Source of the DNA: Cyclospora cayetanensis
Lineage: Eukaryota > Apicomplexa > Conoidasida > Eucoccidiorida > Eimeriidae
DNA length: 64,000 nt
Assembly: GCF_002999335.1 (NCBI RefSeq)
Contig: NW_020312700.1
Span: 62,001-126,000 of the forward strand
Direction of reading: 5' to 3'
Every line of letters starts with the position of its first letter. The stretch's first letter is position 1. The notes beneath the pieces were generated by a model that saw only the letters and a list, made by a program, of their open reading frames with translations, was not told the origin of the DNA and searched no databases. This document shows positions 22,830 to 34,300 of this stretch, piece by piece. Made by a program: the position numbers and the translations under genes.

Positions 22830-25333
22830 CTAACAGAGCAGAAAAGGAGGCAGCCACCACGGGGTCTCCTCCCGCTGATGTCTGGCGGGAATCTGTTGAA
22901 GGGGGCCATGGGGGTGGGCCACTTGCAAGTCCCTCGACTGAGGGATTGGTGGGTGCCTCCGCCTGTTCACAGCGTACATGCATCCCACTATAGACTCAAA
23001 GGGGGATGCAGCAACCGTTGTTGCTTGCGCTTGTGTCATATTCATTGTCTCTAGTTTTTTTTGTGCAGTTTCCGGCTTTCTCGCATCCCTGCGTTCAGAC
23101 CAAATGCGTGCATTGCCCCTAAGGATTTTGTTTTTGGCGGGAGGAGGGGAGGGAGGCACCTTTCGGGAGCCTGAGGGACTTACTCCGATGTGCGAGGTGC
23201 AATGAGTTGTTGTTCTCGCGGGTGGGGTTGTTACTGCGAAAGGCCCCAACATCTCATCGCGCCGCCCACTTAAACTATTGGCGTCGTACGCACTTGCGGA
23301 TCCGCGGCTATCGCACCGCAGCCGTTGAGGAGGAACGTGGGATGTCCAATACCTGCTGTTCGGCTTTGCTGCCGCTGTTGCCACTGCTGCAAGCCATTGC
23401 TCAACCTCGGAGACGCCTAGCCCGGAAAGGGCGCTGCACCCTACAACTTTACATCTGCAGCGTAGGAGAGCCATGTGGGAGACACACAGAACCAAGGAAT
23501 TTGCACGTGGGAGTCATATAAAGAGAAAGATACCGACATAACTGTGGCAGACCGTTAAAAGGGCGTCGGCGGGCGCCAGTACATCCAACAATGACTGGAA
23601 GAAAAAGCGGCCATGTGAAGCGAAAATGCCTCAACACATGGCCTACTTTTGTTCGACTTCTTCCGGCAGGGCCAGAAACTCCTCTATGTCCTGTGGCTCC
23701 CGCGCGTTGCAGAGGTCCTGTGGACGCAGTATAGACAGCAACATGGCGCATGAGGTAGCCAGAAAGGGACAAAATGAGGCGGAAGCGCAGAGAGGTGTAT
23801 ATGTAGGCCCCAGAGAAGGCCCCTAGAGGGGCTCATCAAATAAGAGTGATTGTAGCTTCACAATGCTGCGTGGAAGAGCTAGCGCCTGGTAGGGGCATGG
23901 GGGAAAGAGAAACCAATGCGCAACAGTAGTGTGCGCTGCCTGGAGCGCTCACAAGCACACGAGCTCGAGACTCCAAGGCAGCAGAACAAATAGCTAGATG
24001 CGGCGGAAGGATGTGCGTGGAAGGACCGCAGAGAGGCTTCCTTGGTTCTCTTGAGAGTGGCGCGTCTACAGAGAGGTGCATGCAAAAGTGCGGGGGTAAA
24101 CGGGCTCAGCGTGAAGAGAATGCTGCATAAAAATAGCTGAGGAAGACGAGCAGCTAAAGGGTGAGGGGACTCGATAGAATACCTGTTTAGTGGCGAGAAC
24201 GAGAAAGGGGATGTCTCGGTGCAGCACAAAATGCTCATCGAAAAACAGCTCCAGCAATTCTCTGCGAGCCTCCTCGAGCGCCGCGGGGCGGGAGGCGGAG
24301 TCGAGGGAGAAGCACACACAGTCGCAGCCCTAAGGCGCAAATGGACGCACAGATTGAGAGGTGTGCAGGATGTAGCCGCGAGCGGTGGGAAGCGAAAGCT
24401 TTCAAGGTGGCCGAAGAACCAGAGCGCACGGGCACGGTGAAGGAAAAAACACATTTTAGTCGCTTCAAGGAAAAGACGGAGCACGTTGCGGGTAGCCTGT
24501 TGGACACAAAAGCCATCAGTGAAGGGGCAGCAAGAGCTCCTGGAAGAAGACACACAGGTGGAAAAACGCGTGCGAGCTGAAGAGAAGGGGGTTCAAAGCC
24601 ACCCGCACAGCCCACCCGCTGCAGTCCCTGCCACTGGAGCTGCTCGCCATCGGATCCTGCCACATCGCAGATTTCTATCTCCACTGCATTGCCCTGCCTT
24701 GCGCATCTGCTACTAGGCGCTGTGGGAGCCTCAATGTCTGAGGCAGTGGCCCCTAGCAGCTCCTCATCCGCCTGCTGCTTTGCTCCTCGTGGCTTCGAAT
24801 AAGACGAACCCTGGGGGGCTAGCCGGAGGACGAAGAACTCCCTAGCAGCACGAAGCAGCAGAAGTAACAGATGCAGTGGCGGCAGAGCTCTCTACAGGAG
24901 CAACATGCAGACATTATACAAAAGGGTCGATGCCCTACACGGAGACAGGCACTGCGAAGTGGACAGCCGCACAGGGGTGTGGCAGCTGCTGCTGCGGCAT
25001 CGCTCACGTGTTGCTGCCAAAGGAGGGCTTTGTAGGAATGAAGGCCCCAAGCTTCAGTCTGTATACCATAGCCGTCTTTCCAGCAAAGCGTCGACCAACG
25101 AACAAAACCTTCAGGTGTTGCGCGGGGGCAGGAGAAGCACTCCATAGGTGCCACCAGGCTGAGCCCGTGCGACGACGAGGGAAGCTTCCTGGTTTCATCT
25201 GCGTCAGAATCTGCTGAGCGTGTTGTATCAGCTGTTGCAAATGCAGACAGCACCCGATGCTGCACGAAATGACATACGAAAGGAACTGCTCCGTCCCGCG
25301 ACAGCAGCAGCTACAAACCCTTCGTGCGAACAT
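22830..25333 (-). CDS. ARF-like (ARL) small GTPase with degenerate G motifs
   Basis: A membrane-traffic or ciliary-type ARF-family GTPase. Exons read right to left: ~25333-25008, 24697-24616, 24329-24183, 23717-23647 and 23454 onward, with phase kept at every junction. Motifs in order: G1 K-V-L-F-V-G-R-R-F-A-G-K-T; switch I P-S-F-G-S-N (family P-T-x-G-x-N); G3 E-I-C-D-V-A-G-S-D-G (family D-V-G-G-Q); S-L-D-S-A-S with E-E-A-R-R-E-L; G4 F-L-V-L-A-T-K-Q-D (family N-K-Q-D); D-L-C-N-A; G5 G-C-S-A-L-S-G-L-G-V with W-L. The start is uncertain: ATG 25333, or ATG 25198, which would leave a normal ~27-residue N-terminus. The frame stays open to 22830, but a donor at 23352 suggests the true C-terminus may end soon after the W-L helix. 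It lies tail-to-tail with the EEP gene. SRP-receptor beta was considered, but the D-S-A/E-E-A-x-x-E-L segment fits ARL better. Confidence 0.8.
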
Positions 25334-26659
25334 GCGGTCTCGTCGCCGCTGCAGTTGCTCCGGCTGCTCCGGCTGCCGTGTCCTCTTCTGCAGCCGTTGT
25401 AGCCGTCTGCTTCTCTCGAGAATCAAGCCATAAATGCCTCTGAGTAGCCGTTGTTCCCGTAGTCGAGTTTCTTCGGCAACAACGCACGGCGGGTTCACGC
25501 TGAGGGCATAGTGTTCCCGCCTCTTCACTTCTTATGGGATTTGAACATTTGGATCGAAAGCCTCGTATTGTGCCTCCAGAAGGGCCTGTGCATTGTACCC
25601 ACACCACTATCCGGGTAAAAGGCGGTCCTCGAAGAAGACGCGATCGTGCTCCGGCCTCTTCCCTTGCTCCTAGACGACCCTTTTTGCCAGTAATTAGGAT
25701 TCCTCTGCCTCTGATTAGGTCGTTGCTACTGTTACCGTTACTGTCGACGAAGTTGTGCCGTTGTTGCCGATCCTATAGTTGTGTCGGCGGTCGGCTCTCT
25801 ACACGACTGCAGCACCCTAAGGCTTCTTGCTGAACCTGCCTCTCTCGTGTTTAAGCTATCCTCCTACTTTACGTCTTCTAATGCAAGGAGAGAGAAAAAT
25901 TCATGTGAGGCAAACATGTACAGGCACGGAGAGAGGGTAATGCAAGGCACACAGCAAGACTTTTGTACGGGAAGCTGTCATACGCGGACAGCGAAATTCC
26001 ACTCTTTGCGCATCCAAGTTCCTGTGTCCAAAGCGTATGACAAACAAGAAGAGCGGCGTACTTCAGCGAGAAGCACTCGGGTTTGCGTTGCTGCTGCTCG
26101 CTCCTGCATGCATTTGCGTTGCCGGCTCTGTATGTCTAGGGTACCCCGAGTCGGCAGCGGTCTGCTGCTCTGCCAGTAATCCTTTCCAATAAAGCGGCTG
26201 CCGACCTTCAAAATATGATAGGCAATGGAAAGAGTGTGCGCAGCACAAAATATGCATGTAAGGTTTCCCTTGCTCTCTTCCACACTTCTTTTGGGAATGC
26301 CCCTTCTTTTCTTATTGTATGGCCACATCAAGCGGAAAAGGCTTCCATTCGAGTGTGCGATTCCCCTAGGGCTATCGGGAACGTTTAGGCTACTGTACTC
26401 TATAATCCTGTTTCCAGACTCTAAATCATGAATAATACGGGCAACCTAACATCCACATGTCTCACAGTAGCCGGCTAAGGTGCACTTGAACACTTTCTCC
26501 TGCACTAGGGATATTCAACAAAGATTTGGTAAAGTATTAAATATATAGATTTTCAATTTGTATGTCGCACTTATTGCAGAGTCCCGTACAAGTGATAGGA
26601 CGAGACGCAAAGTAGTTGGCGTGAGTGCTATATTCTGTGTGTCAATAGCTGTGAAATCC

Positions 26660-26740
26660 CCGGAGTGCGGAGTGTGCAGCTACGCGCACCTCAGCTGGCC
26701 CTGTTTTCTCATGCCTTCAATATTGGGTGGCGTTGGCAGT
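26660..26740 (-). repeat. Dispersed ATGAGGGGAG/GTAGCTGCA repeat, copy 2 (reverse)
   Basis: The reverse complement reads GGCATGAGAAAACAGGGCCAGCTGAGGTGCGCGTAGCTGCACACTC-like sequence. Same motif order as the other copies, more diverged in the first box. Confidence 0.45.
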
Positions 26741-27519
26741 GAAGGAGAAAGTCTTTCTGAGAAACGTCAATTACATTCTATACAGTTTACAATGAGTGTA
26801 TAGTTTTTAAAATATCCTCTGCGGACCCTGGATGAACGCTTTCAGTACAGTTGATAACACCGCACGGTTAAATTCTGACCTATTTTCACTTATCCGCTAG
26901 GTGTGGATGCAGTGGGATGTCAGGTTTTTCTACAACAGGTGTCCGGTCTCGATAATGTTATTTGAAACAACAATATGATTTTCTTACGCAGCCGTCTGGA
27001 ACAAGACGGAAGTTGGCTCTGGCACAATGACGGTTGGGGGGCAGTGGCCGGCTTGTAGGTCAATGTCGACGGTGTAGCATTCCAGCTAGTAGAAAGGCAA
27101 GGATCTTCTCAGGTGTTTGAATTTTTTTATGGGCGCGTTGATAAGGTCATAAACCAATAAGAAAAGTGAGACGGCCGTAAGGATTAGCAAATACCCAAAG
27201 ATATCACAAGCCGGTTGGCGGTGTGTCTTGCGTTGTACATTTAAAATAAGGATAATAGAATGATCCTGAGTAGATGTTTACTGGCAGGGGAAGCGCTTTG
27301 ATACTCAGTTCATTCTTGCGGATCCAGGTGTCTGTCCTTAGAGAATGCTAGAGTTTGAGCCCCATACAAGCCCTGACTCACTGATTATGCCGATATGACC
27401 TCAAAAGCAAGCTGCTGTGGAAGTGAGAAAGCTGAGCCCGAAGAATCCACCAAAAGATTGGTATGTTGAGAAGTATGAGGCTTCAGCTCGCGAAGAGCAC
27501 GAAGTAGACAAACAGTTGA

Positions 27520-27680
27520 TGTATCAGTGGTATACATATAATCGACAAAAAGTGTCAGGTAAGATAGTTCAGGATGGGCAGCGACTCCGTGATTAAGCAG
27601 ACAAGCTATGGAACTTCCACGAACCTTGCACCACTTGAAGTTTAAGAAGCAAATGTGCGGAGGTTCCGCGTCTTTAGCCA
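27520..27680 (+). pseudogene. Possible decayed reverse-transcriptase trace
   Basis: A plus-strand reading with two stops gives V-V-Y-I followed by S-S-G-W-A-A and, ~35 codons on, L-H-H-L-K-F-K-K-Q-M-C-G. The order resembles the gypsy RT segment from the Y-x-D-D box to H-L-K-x-x-x-x-K-C, but the Asp pair is lost. Weak evidence, could be chance. Confidence 0.2.
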
Positions 27681-30600
27681 GGACAATGAGGCCATCTCAA
27701 AGTGAAGAACCTATAGATGGCACGAACTGTAGCTTATTTTATGCCCCTCACCCTTTCCCTAGCTTGAGAAAGCCGCTGGTACGTATCGAACGACACAGTT
27801 TCACCTGACATGCAGCCTGTGCATCCCGCTCGCCCACTTGGGAAAGAGTCGAGCCCCTCCACCTATGGGCACGATCATCTGGATGTTGGCCGACACTCTG
27901 ACTCCCTAAAGCGCTCCGCTGTGGGCCACACATGTAGAGCATCTAGATAGCTGAACAGAAAATTTCCTCGAGCTTACATGAAGCTAGACTTAGCGACAGG
28001 GCCTCTTACTGACTCTACCTCTTCTGCCCGTCCCCAATGCCTATCTTGAAGAAAGCGCTCTCAATTTATGGGTTCGCTAAAAAACCAATTTGCACGCAGA
28101 AAGACACGGGCACAAACCACAGGTTTTTAATCAGCGGGGCAGTCAAAAAGAGCTTCAATGAAGGGGAAGCAGACAGAGAGCGAGGCCCAGCGTTGTAGGT
28201 ACAAATGCCGACCCAAAACGGACCGTAGTTCAACTACGATGGGGGAAAAGGTGGCTTCAATGAGTGGATAGATTTTATGAATGATGTGCAGAGCATTTCC
28301 CAAATGTTTTCGGATGTGGAAGGGGGGTTCTCTCCTTGATATATTCGAAGGAATAATATTTTATGGTGCCGCGACTCTCTGGAAGACGGCTATATTTGAG
28401 GAACACAAGCTATCAGATAGCTGCAAGCTTTCCTCCAGTGTGTCATTGCCTTTAAAAAGAGCCCCTGCGCGTTTTCATAAATGCGAAGGAGTCCATGGGT
28501 GAGAAAGAAACCAGGTCTTCGTGGGGAAAATAAACAACCTGTATAGTGGGAGTTTTTCGTGGAATCCCTTCCGCACTGCCTTGTTTGAATATCTCTCGGC
28601 TTGGCTTTGTTCTGTGATTGTCAGGACAAGAGGCCGTAGACCTTAGAGGCACGCGGAATAGAGCCGAATTACATGCTCAAGGGCTGAAGCCTACTGAGAG
28701 GGCTGACGTTGAGGTGCAGTCCTTTGTGCAACAGGGAGGGATAATAAAATAGCTTTACCGTATTTGCAAAAGCATCCAGCTCCCACGTCATTCATTTTCC
28801 TGCTCCCCCTGGAAAACGTGTGCACTCCGTGAGTGGTTACACCACCAGGGGGCAGGCATATGTGGCTAGCAAAAGTTGCTCTTGCGACGTAAAGGAGTAG
28901 GGAGTCAACTGCAGTAGATGGAAAGGTCCGAGATTTTGGTTTTGCCTTCCAGAAAGAGGATGTTGTGTTGCGCACAAGCACGAGTGCATATGGGTCCGTC
29001 ACGCTTGCTGTAGCTTGCCTTATTTCCGCATGCCAAGCAGTTGGTAATGCACTTTTTTCTATATTAGGCATGCCGACCGATCGGGACCTTCACTAGCGAT
29101 TTCTCTCCAATCGGCTATGTGCAGGCATCCCGGCAGGAGGCTCAACACATTAAGTTAATTATACACTTAGCAGCATACGCCTATTCACAGCAATCTATGC
29201 AAGTGACTTTCCAAAGTCTCTTACAACGACACGTCCGGTGTACCAAGCCACGCGGTGGCAATGGAGATTCGCCTTCCCTACATGGCCCTAATTGGAATTC
29301 TAAAGCTTTCTCGTGCGTTGAAGTCTTAATGATGTTTAGAAGGTCAAGGAAACGTCTAGAGGCCTAGAAACCATTGCTCTGGACCTCAGTAATGACTTAA
29401 TATTTCTAGCATCCATCCTAGGAAATTTATGGGGAGACCCTAAGGCCCCAGAGGAATATTATTTCACAATCTATCCAAAATGCTCCTACTTTCTTCTTGC
29501 CCTCACCCCATAGAATTTACGTATAGGCAAGGAAAAACAGCAGGGCAAAGCGCAACTGCACCCCTGGGCTGTAACAATCCATATGAAATATCCGGGGGAA
29601 ACAGCTTACTTCACATCCAATACAAATCTTCTGGAAAGTTCTTGAGGGTTTTTCTAAAACAGTCCCCTTATTCCCCGGCCCTCTTCCCCAGAGTTCAAGA
29701 TAAACAGATAGGTACAGAGAAGACGCGGGTTACTGCATCCTCCATGCTCTTCGATAAATTACATTTAGCTTCACATTGTATACACAGGACGTGCCAAACA
29801 CTGCGACTCTTCATACAAAGCAAATCATACTGTGCAAGAAATAAGATATACGAAAAAATAAACCAACTACTAATTCATTTCAAATGACTCAGTTAATTTA
29901 CTAGTGTAGTAGAATGTGTTTAAGTTTATCTCAACCTGCCAGCGCGAGCAAGGTGCACAGGTGAAAATCGAAGCGATGTGCGCAGGCAAATGACATTCAT
30001 TTTCTCAGTAATGAACAAACACTGCTCTACAGCAAACACACGGCAGAAGCAAAAAGGTAGCTTGCTTAATTTTTGCTGGAGCTGTATCAATATTACTGGT
30101 GTAGTTGTGGCTGCTGAAGTCTACCTTGACCCGCTGTGCGTATTGTAGCTATCAGTAATGAAAAGGAGAAAAAAAGGAATGCGGAAAAAAGGATGGTGCC
30201 AGATGGCAATGATGAAGAAAAGATATTGGCATGAGGTAGAAACGCTTTAATATACGAACAGATCATTGCCTTTGCTGGCTCTCAATTAGGGCGGTCAATG
30301 TACATGCCCCCCAAAAGGACGAAAATCAGTAAGATCTTATGTAGCTGCAATCGAGTCTGCTGACGCACTTGCTCTCACTAGAGATAGAGTCTGGATTCAC
30401 TTGTACGATGGTATTATAAGGGCAGCTGAAACGGTTCATTTGTTGCAGGCTGCAGTTGCGGAATACAGCCGCAGACCGGGACGGCGCAAAGATAAAGTCT
30501 TTTTGTGTTGCTCTACCTCACTCTGTTATGCTCGCAAAAATCAATTGTTTTATTTATTCCTTTATTATTTTGTCTAGCTCTCAATAAACAGAAGGCGGAG

Positions 30601-30753
30601 CTTCTGTTTTTGCTTGGTAGAGGTAGTCCACCCCTCGCGTCCATTGGTGTGACCTGCATGTTCTCAGAGTCTGTAAAGACGTGAGGTTTTGCTATGCTTA
30701 TGTCTAAAAAGAAGCAACCACACATAATCTAGGCTTCTTGTGTGTGTTATGTG

Positions 30754-31248
30754 CTACGGACAGCAAAAGATGCTCCAGCCATAGTATTTGTGCTTCCTCG
30801 TGAGGAGACACACGCTTCCCGCGTTTTGCGGACCGTCGAGAAGCGGCCTGCCGCTGGATCTGCTTGCGTTGCCCTTAAACATTGCGACTTCTGTGTACTG
30901 AGGAATTGGAGAAAGCTCTGACATTTAGGCAATGAAGTTATGTCTGAGGCATAGCACAAGGCTACGCAAAACGAGCGAGAAACAGCCAGCAGCCGCTGTG
31001 CTGCCGCCGAAGAGACTAACTGTCGGACCCGGGTCTCCCGCAGCGGGGTAAACAAACGGTTCCGCTAAGGAGGGCCTCCTTCTTCTTTGCCTTATTTCTT
31101 CAGCAAAGCTTGATAAGCGTTTGTTTTGGACCTCTGAAAAGGGGGAAGACAGTGAATACGGTTCAGCGAAGCACCCACAGCTACTAAGGACAGCAGCAGC
31201 TGGAGCGCAGTAACTCGCGGTCAACAGGTCTTCGCGCAAACGCTGCAT
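30754..31248 (-). CDS. Unidentified two-exon protein (139 aa), Cys-rich ends
   Basis: Exon 1 is 31248-30966, starting MQRLREDLLTASYC. It has a serine/Cys-rich stretch, then a charged segment with R-Q-R-R-R-R-P and a Gly/Ala-rich end. Its donor is C|gtagcc. Exon 2 is 30890-30754 (acceptor gtacacag), with phase kept: V-A-M-F-K-G-N-A-S-R then S-V-C-L-L-T-R-K-H-K-Y-Y-G-W and C-terminal F-C-C-P, stop TAG. A Cys pair at the C-terminus could be a lipidation or metal site, but CCP is not a standard prenylation box. A donor at the very end (CC|gtagca) could extend it. Family not recognised. It diverges from the MLO-like gene, with 119 bases between the two ATGs. Confidence 0.4.
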
Positions 31249-31367
31249 TCCAATATCTGATCAGTTTTTATTGTCTTCTCCTGCCCTTCGATCAAGAGTG
31301 TGTCCAGCAGCTACAGTGTTGACACTCGGAAGATGCGCCTCGCTGATGCAAACTAGACACGGACCCC
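31249..31367. promoter_or_regulatory. Putative divergent promoter / 5' UTR
   Basis: A 119-base gap between the minus-strand gene ending its start codon at 31248 and the plus-strand start at 31368. If both models are right, the two genes share this stretch as 5' UTRs and perhaps a bidirectional promoter. No motif is named. Confidence 0.3.
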
Positions 31368-34300
31368 ATGTCGTCTTCCACTTGGCCGCGGGCGCTGCGC
31401 CCAGTAGCGGCTTTTTTGACGTTCTATGTGGTCCTTATTCTGATCTCCATCCCTATACGAGACGCTGCATCAGTAAGCTAGGGCAATTCCGCTCCTGCTG
31501 CTGCTCATTATGAAGGGGCTCTGGCACCCACTCCTGTGGTAGCATCTTGGCTTGCTTCGAATTGCATGTGCTGCTGAATCACGCACATCTACATCGTTTA
31601 TCTGATTTAGCCTTTGCTCTTCTTGCTTGTCTTTAAGGGATACAAGGACCCCTACAAGTTGCCAGTTGCAAGGGACGTATCGAGTGTAGATCTTTGCTTG
31701 CTCTTGAATTGTCTCCCTAGCTATTTTCCCGAGCATCGTTTTGGTGCTTTTCTTGTGAATTTCTAAATATCACAAGGTATTCTTCTCTGGGCCCTTGGGC
31801 TCGCCTCTCGCGTTCTGTGCGTCGCTGCCCGTATATCCCTCTTCCCGTCGCCCTGTCGATGCTGCTTAGACCGTCTCTACACTCTACGGCACAATTCGTC
31901 TTTTACATGTGCTTATTCAGCCAAGACAGCACAGAGGGTACGCCTACTCGTCCAATTCCAGGCCATGGAATACGGGAGGGTTCCTAGGTACCGAGGCGGC
32001 ACGGTTAGCCCCGAACGGCAGGCCCCCCGAAGCTGCCATGGAGCCATCCCTCCAGAGTTCATGGCAAGACGGTCTCCCCCTGTTTGAAAGTGAAGCAGGC
32101 AATAGTGCAGTAGAGCTGGACCACCTGATTCGTCCGGTGCATCATCACTTGAGTGCGGGCAGACGCAGGGCCTTCTTTGGGGCCTTAAAAAAGGCCCCGC
32201 AAACCTCCGCAGACACTGCATGGGAACAGCAAAGTAGGCACCCCGCTTTTGTCGACAAGTCGGTCACCTCCACAAATACCCCAAGTGCATTCGTTATTTC
32301 CAATCCATTCGAAGAGTGGATGTCTCCTAGCCCTCCTGAAGAGAAGGTGCTTCTCCCAAAGCCCCCAGCAGGGCCATCTGACGAGCTTTCTCGTGAGGCC
32401 GCACGAGACACAGAGGAGCCGACTGCTGAAAAGGCACGCGAAAGCGCTCCGCCAGCAACACCTGTGACTCCTACTCAAGAAGCGCAGGAGACAACCGACG
32501 GCTCTGCATCGCCAGATCAACCCAAGGAAGAGGGCAAAGGGGGCGATGAAGTGGACGCCCTCCATTCAAAAGCCGGAAACACCACTGCCGAAGTTCTGGC
32601 GGACGCAAAGAAAGATACTGAACGACATGCGCAGGAGCAAGCAGACGAGTTGCAGCAACAGCAACAGACGCAGAGCCAGGACGAGCAGGCGCAGGCCACG
32701 CACTCAGCTACGCATTTGAGCTCGGAAAGCCCGACGGCTGGGAGAGAAACTGATAAAACTTCTGTGCTTAAAACCTTCGAGAAGGCCCTGGCGTCGAAAG
32801 TGGTGAAGCTGAAGCTGACAGAGCAGGAGACGAAAGACTTTGTAGACACGAAGGGTAAGGAGCTTCGGAAGGCACTCCGCACCAAAGAAGCGAGAACAGC
32901 ACCAACAGCAGCGGTATGGGCATCAGCATGTGGAGCGAACTTTTAGACATGTGAACCAGCTGATTCAAAGTGGAGATTTTGTCAGAGGAAGGGGGGGATT
33001 CCTGGATGATCAGTTTTTTCTACTGAGAGCCCTGTTAAACTAAGCCCTCAGCCTTGGTTCATTATTGCGTTCATTGTGCTGCAGAGGTTGCCAAGAATGT
33101 TCGCCGTTTAGTTGGCCTGAAGGCTGGATCAAATCTCCATCTCGAAAACGAGAAGCTTATCAAGCCCGTAGGCACAAGCTTGAACGCGCCCAAGGGGCAC
33201 AATTAGTGGGAGCCGCAGAGATAATGCCAACAGCAATGCTACTGGGTGCACGATGTTCTGATGGACATTTACGCATGTCTCTTATGGAGCAGCCTGCAAA
33301 GCCGTGTTCAGTTCTTGGATGCCTACCGTTTCTCCTTTCTGGCCATCTTTTGACTGCTCTTTCTCTGCTCAGAACTGTGACATTGCAACTTTTGGCCCGG
33401 CGTATTGCGCGTCTGAAGAGAACCCGCGAGCCGCGGATATCCTCTGGAGCCTAGAAAACAGGAAGAACAACACGTATTTCGTGATGGCGTTATGCATGCT
33501 GGCCTTCGCAATCCTAGTGCAGTGCTCGTGCCGCGTGCTGGAACGGAAGGTTATTAGGGGAGGCGACCAATTTTCACGAGAAGTCATGGAGACCGCATTC
33601 CGCCAAATCACGTATATAGCAATTGTTGATGTTATCCTCTGGGGCTGCATGCAATCAAATGTGGCAGGAATCCTCGATGAGCTCGTATTTGGGGATGTAA
33701 GATAGGATTCTCTCGCGTCGCTTAGTCCCACAATGGAGACAGGCGAATGGTTGCCGCTGTCATCCCGGCACAGGCATAGATACCGCTGCAAACACCGGGG
33801 GATTGCCACGCAGGAAGGCAGCGGAAAGGGGGATGGGCAGAGAGATAGGGGAGACAAGATTCGTGGGTCGTGTAGCATCCTACTTTCTTGCTTTGTGTGG
33901 CTGCGGTTGTGACTCTTCTCAGGTGATGCCACAACACAGGGACGCAGATATTGTGCTTGAAAATGTTTCCCCAATGCTTGAAGTTCTTTTTGAGGAGCTA
34001 TTCTTTGTAGCCATTTTGCTACTAATCTGGTAGGCTCCCCAACAGACACAGTCAGCTGGCCAAATCGTTGTAATACCAAATGTAATGTTTCACTCACGAC
34101 ACCTTTCATCATACATTTAGGGCTGAGAATACTCTTTGTACATAAGTATGTGTATATAACTGCACATACATGCATGCAAAGGGATGACATTGCGTCTTAT
34201 GTGACAGCGTTTGTGGTGTGCCGGTTCAGGTATGTGGTGTTTGTCATCCTATTGCAGTGTCTAGTTAGGCAGCTGTCAACGTGGATGCGTAAGGTGGACG

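Larger units (their letters stand above)
25334..30753. other. Gene-poor, AT-richer region
   Basis: No supported gene. Noted inside: an exon-like plus frame 25534-25611 (MGFEHLDRKPRIVPPEGPV..., donor CGG|gtaaaa) with no partner; one minus-oriented dispersed repeat (26660-26740); a possible RT trace (27520-27680); and the 29164 copy of a 17-base word also at 13194. The rest is stop-rich. Confidence 0.45.

Noticed and set aside
25534..25611. Exon-like start MGFEHLDRK... on the plus strand
   Set aside because: Has an ATG and a usable donor but no downstream exon could be joined, and it lies just upstream of the ARL gene start on the other strand.
33319..33372. Independent start codon for the MLO-like body at 33319
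   Set aside because: The peptide before 33373 is translation of a polypyrimidine tract and acceptor. Joining exon 3 in phase 0 is more economical, though kept as an alternative.
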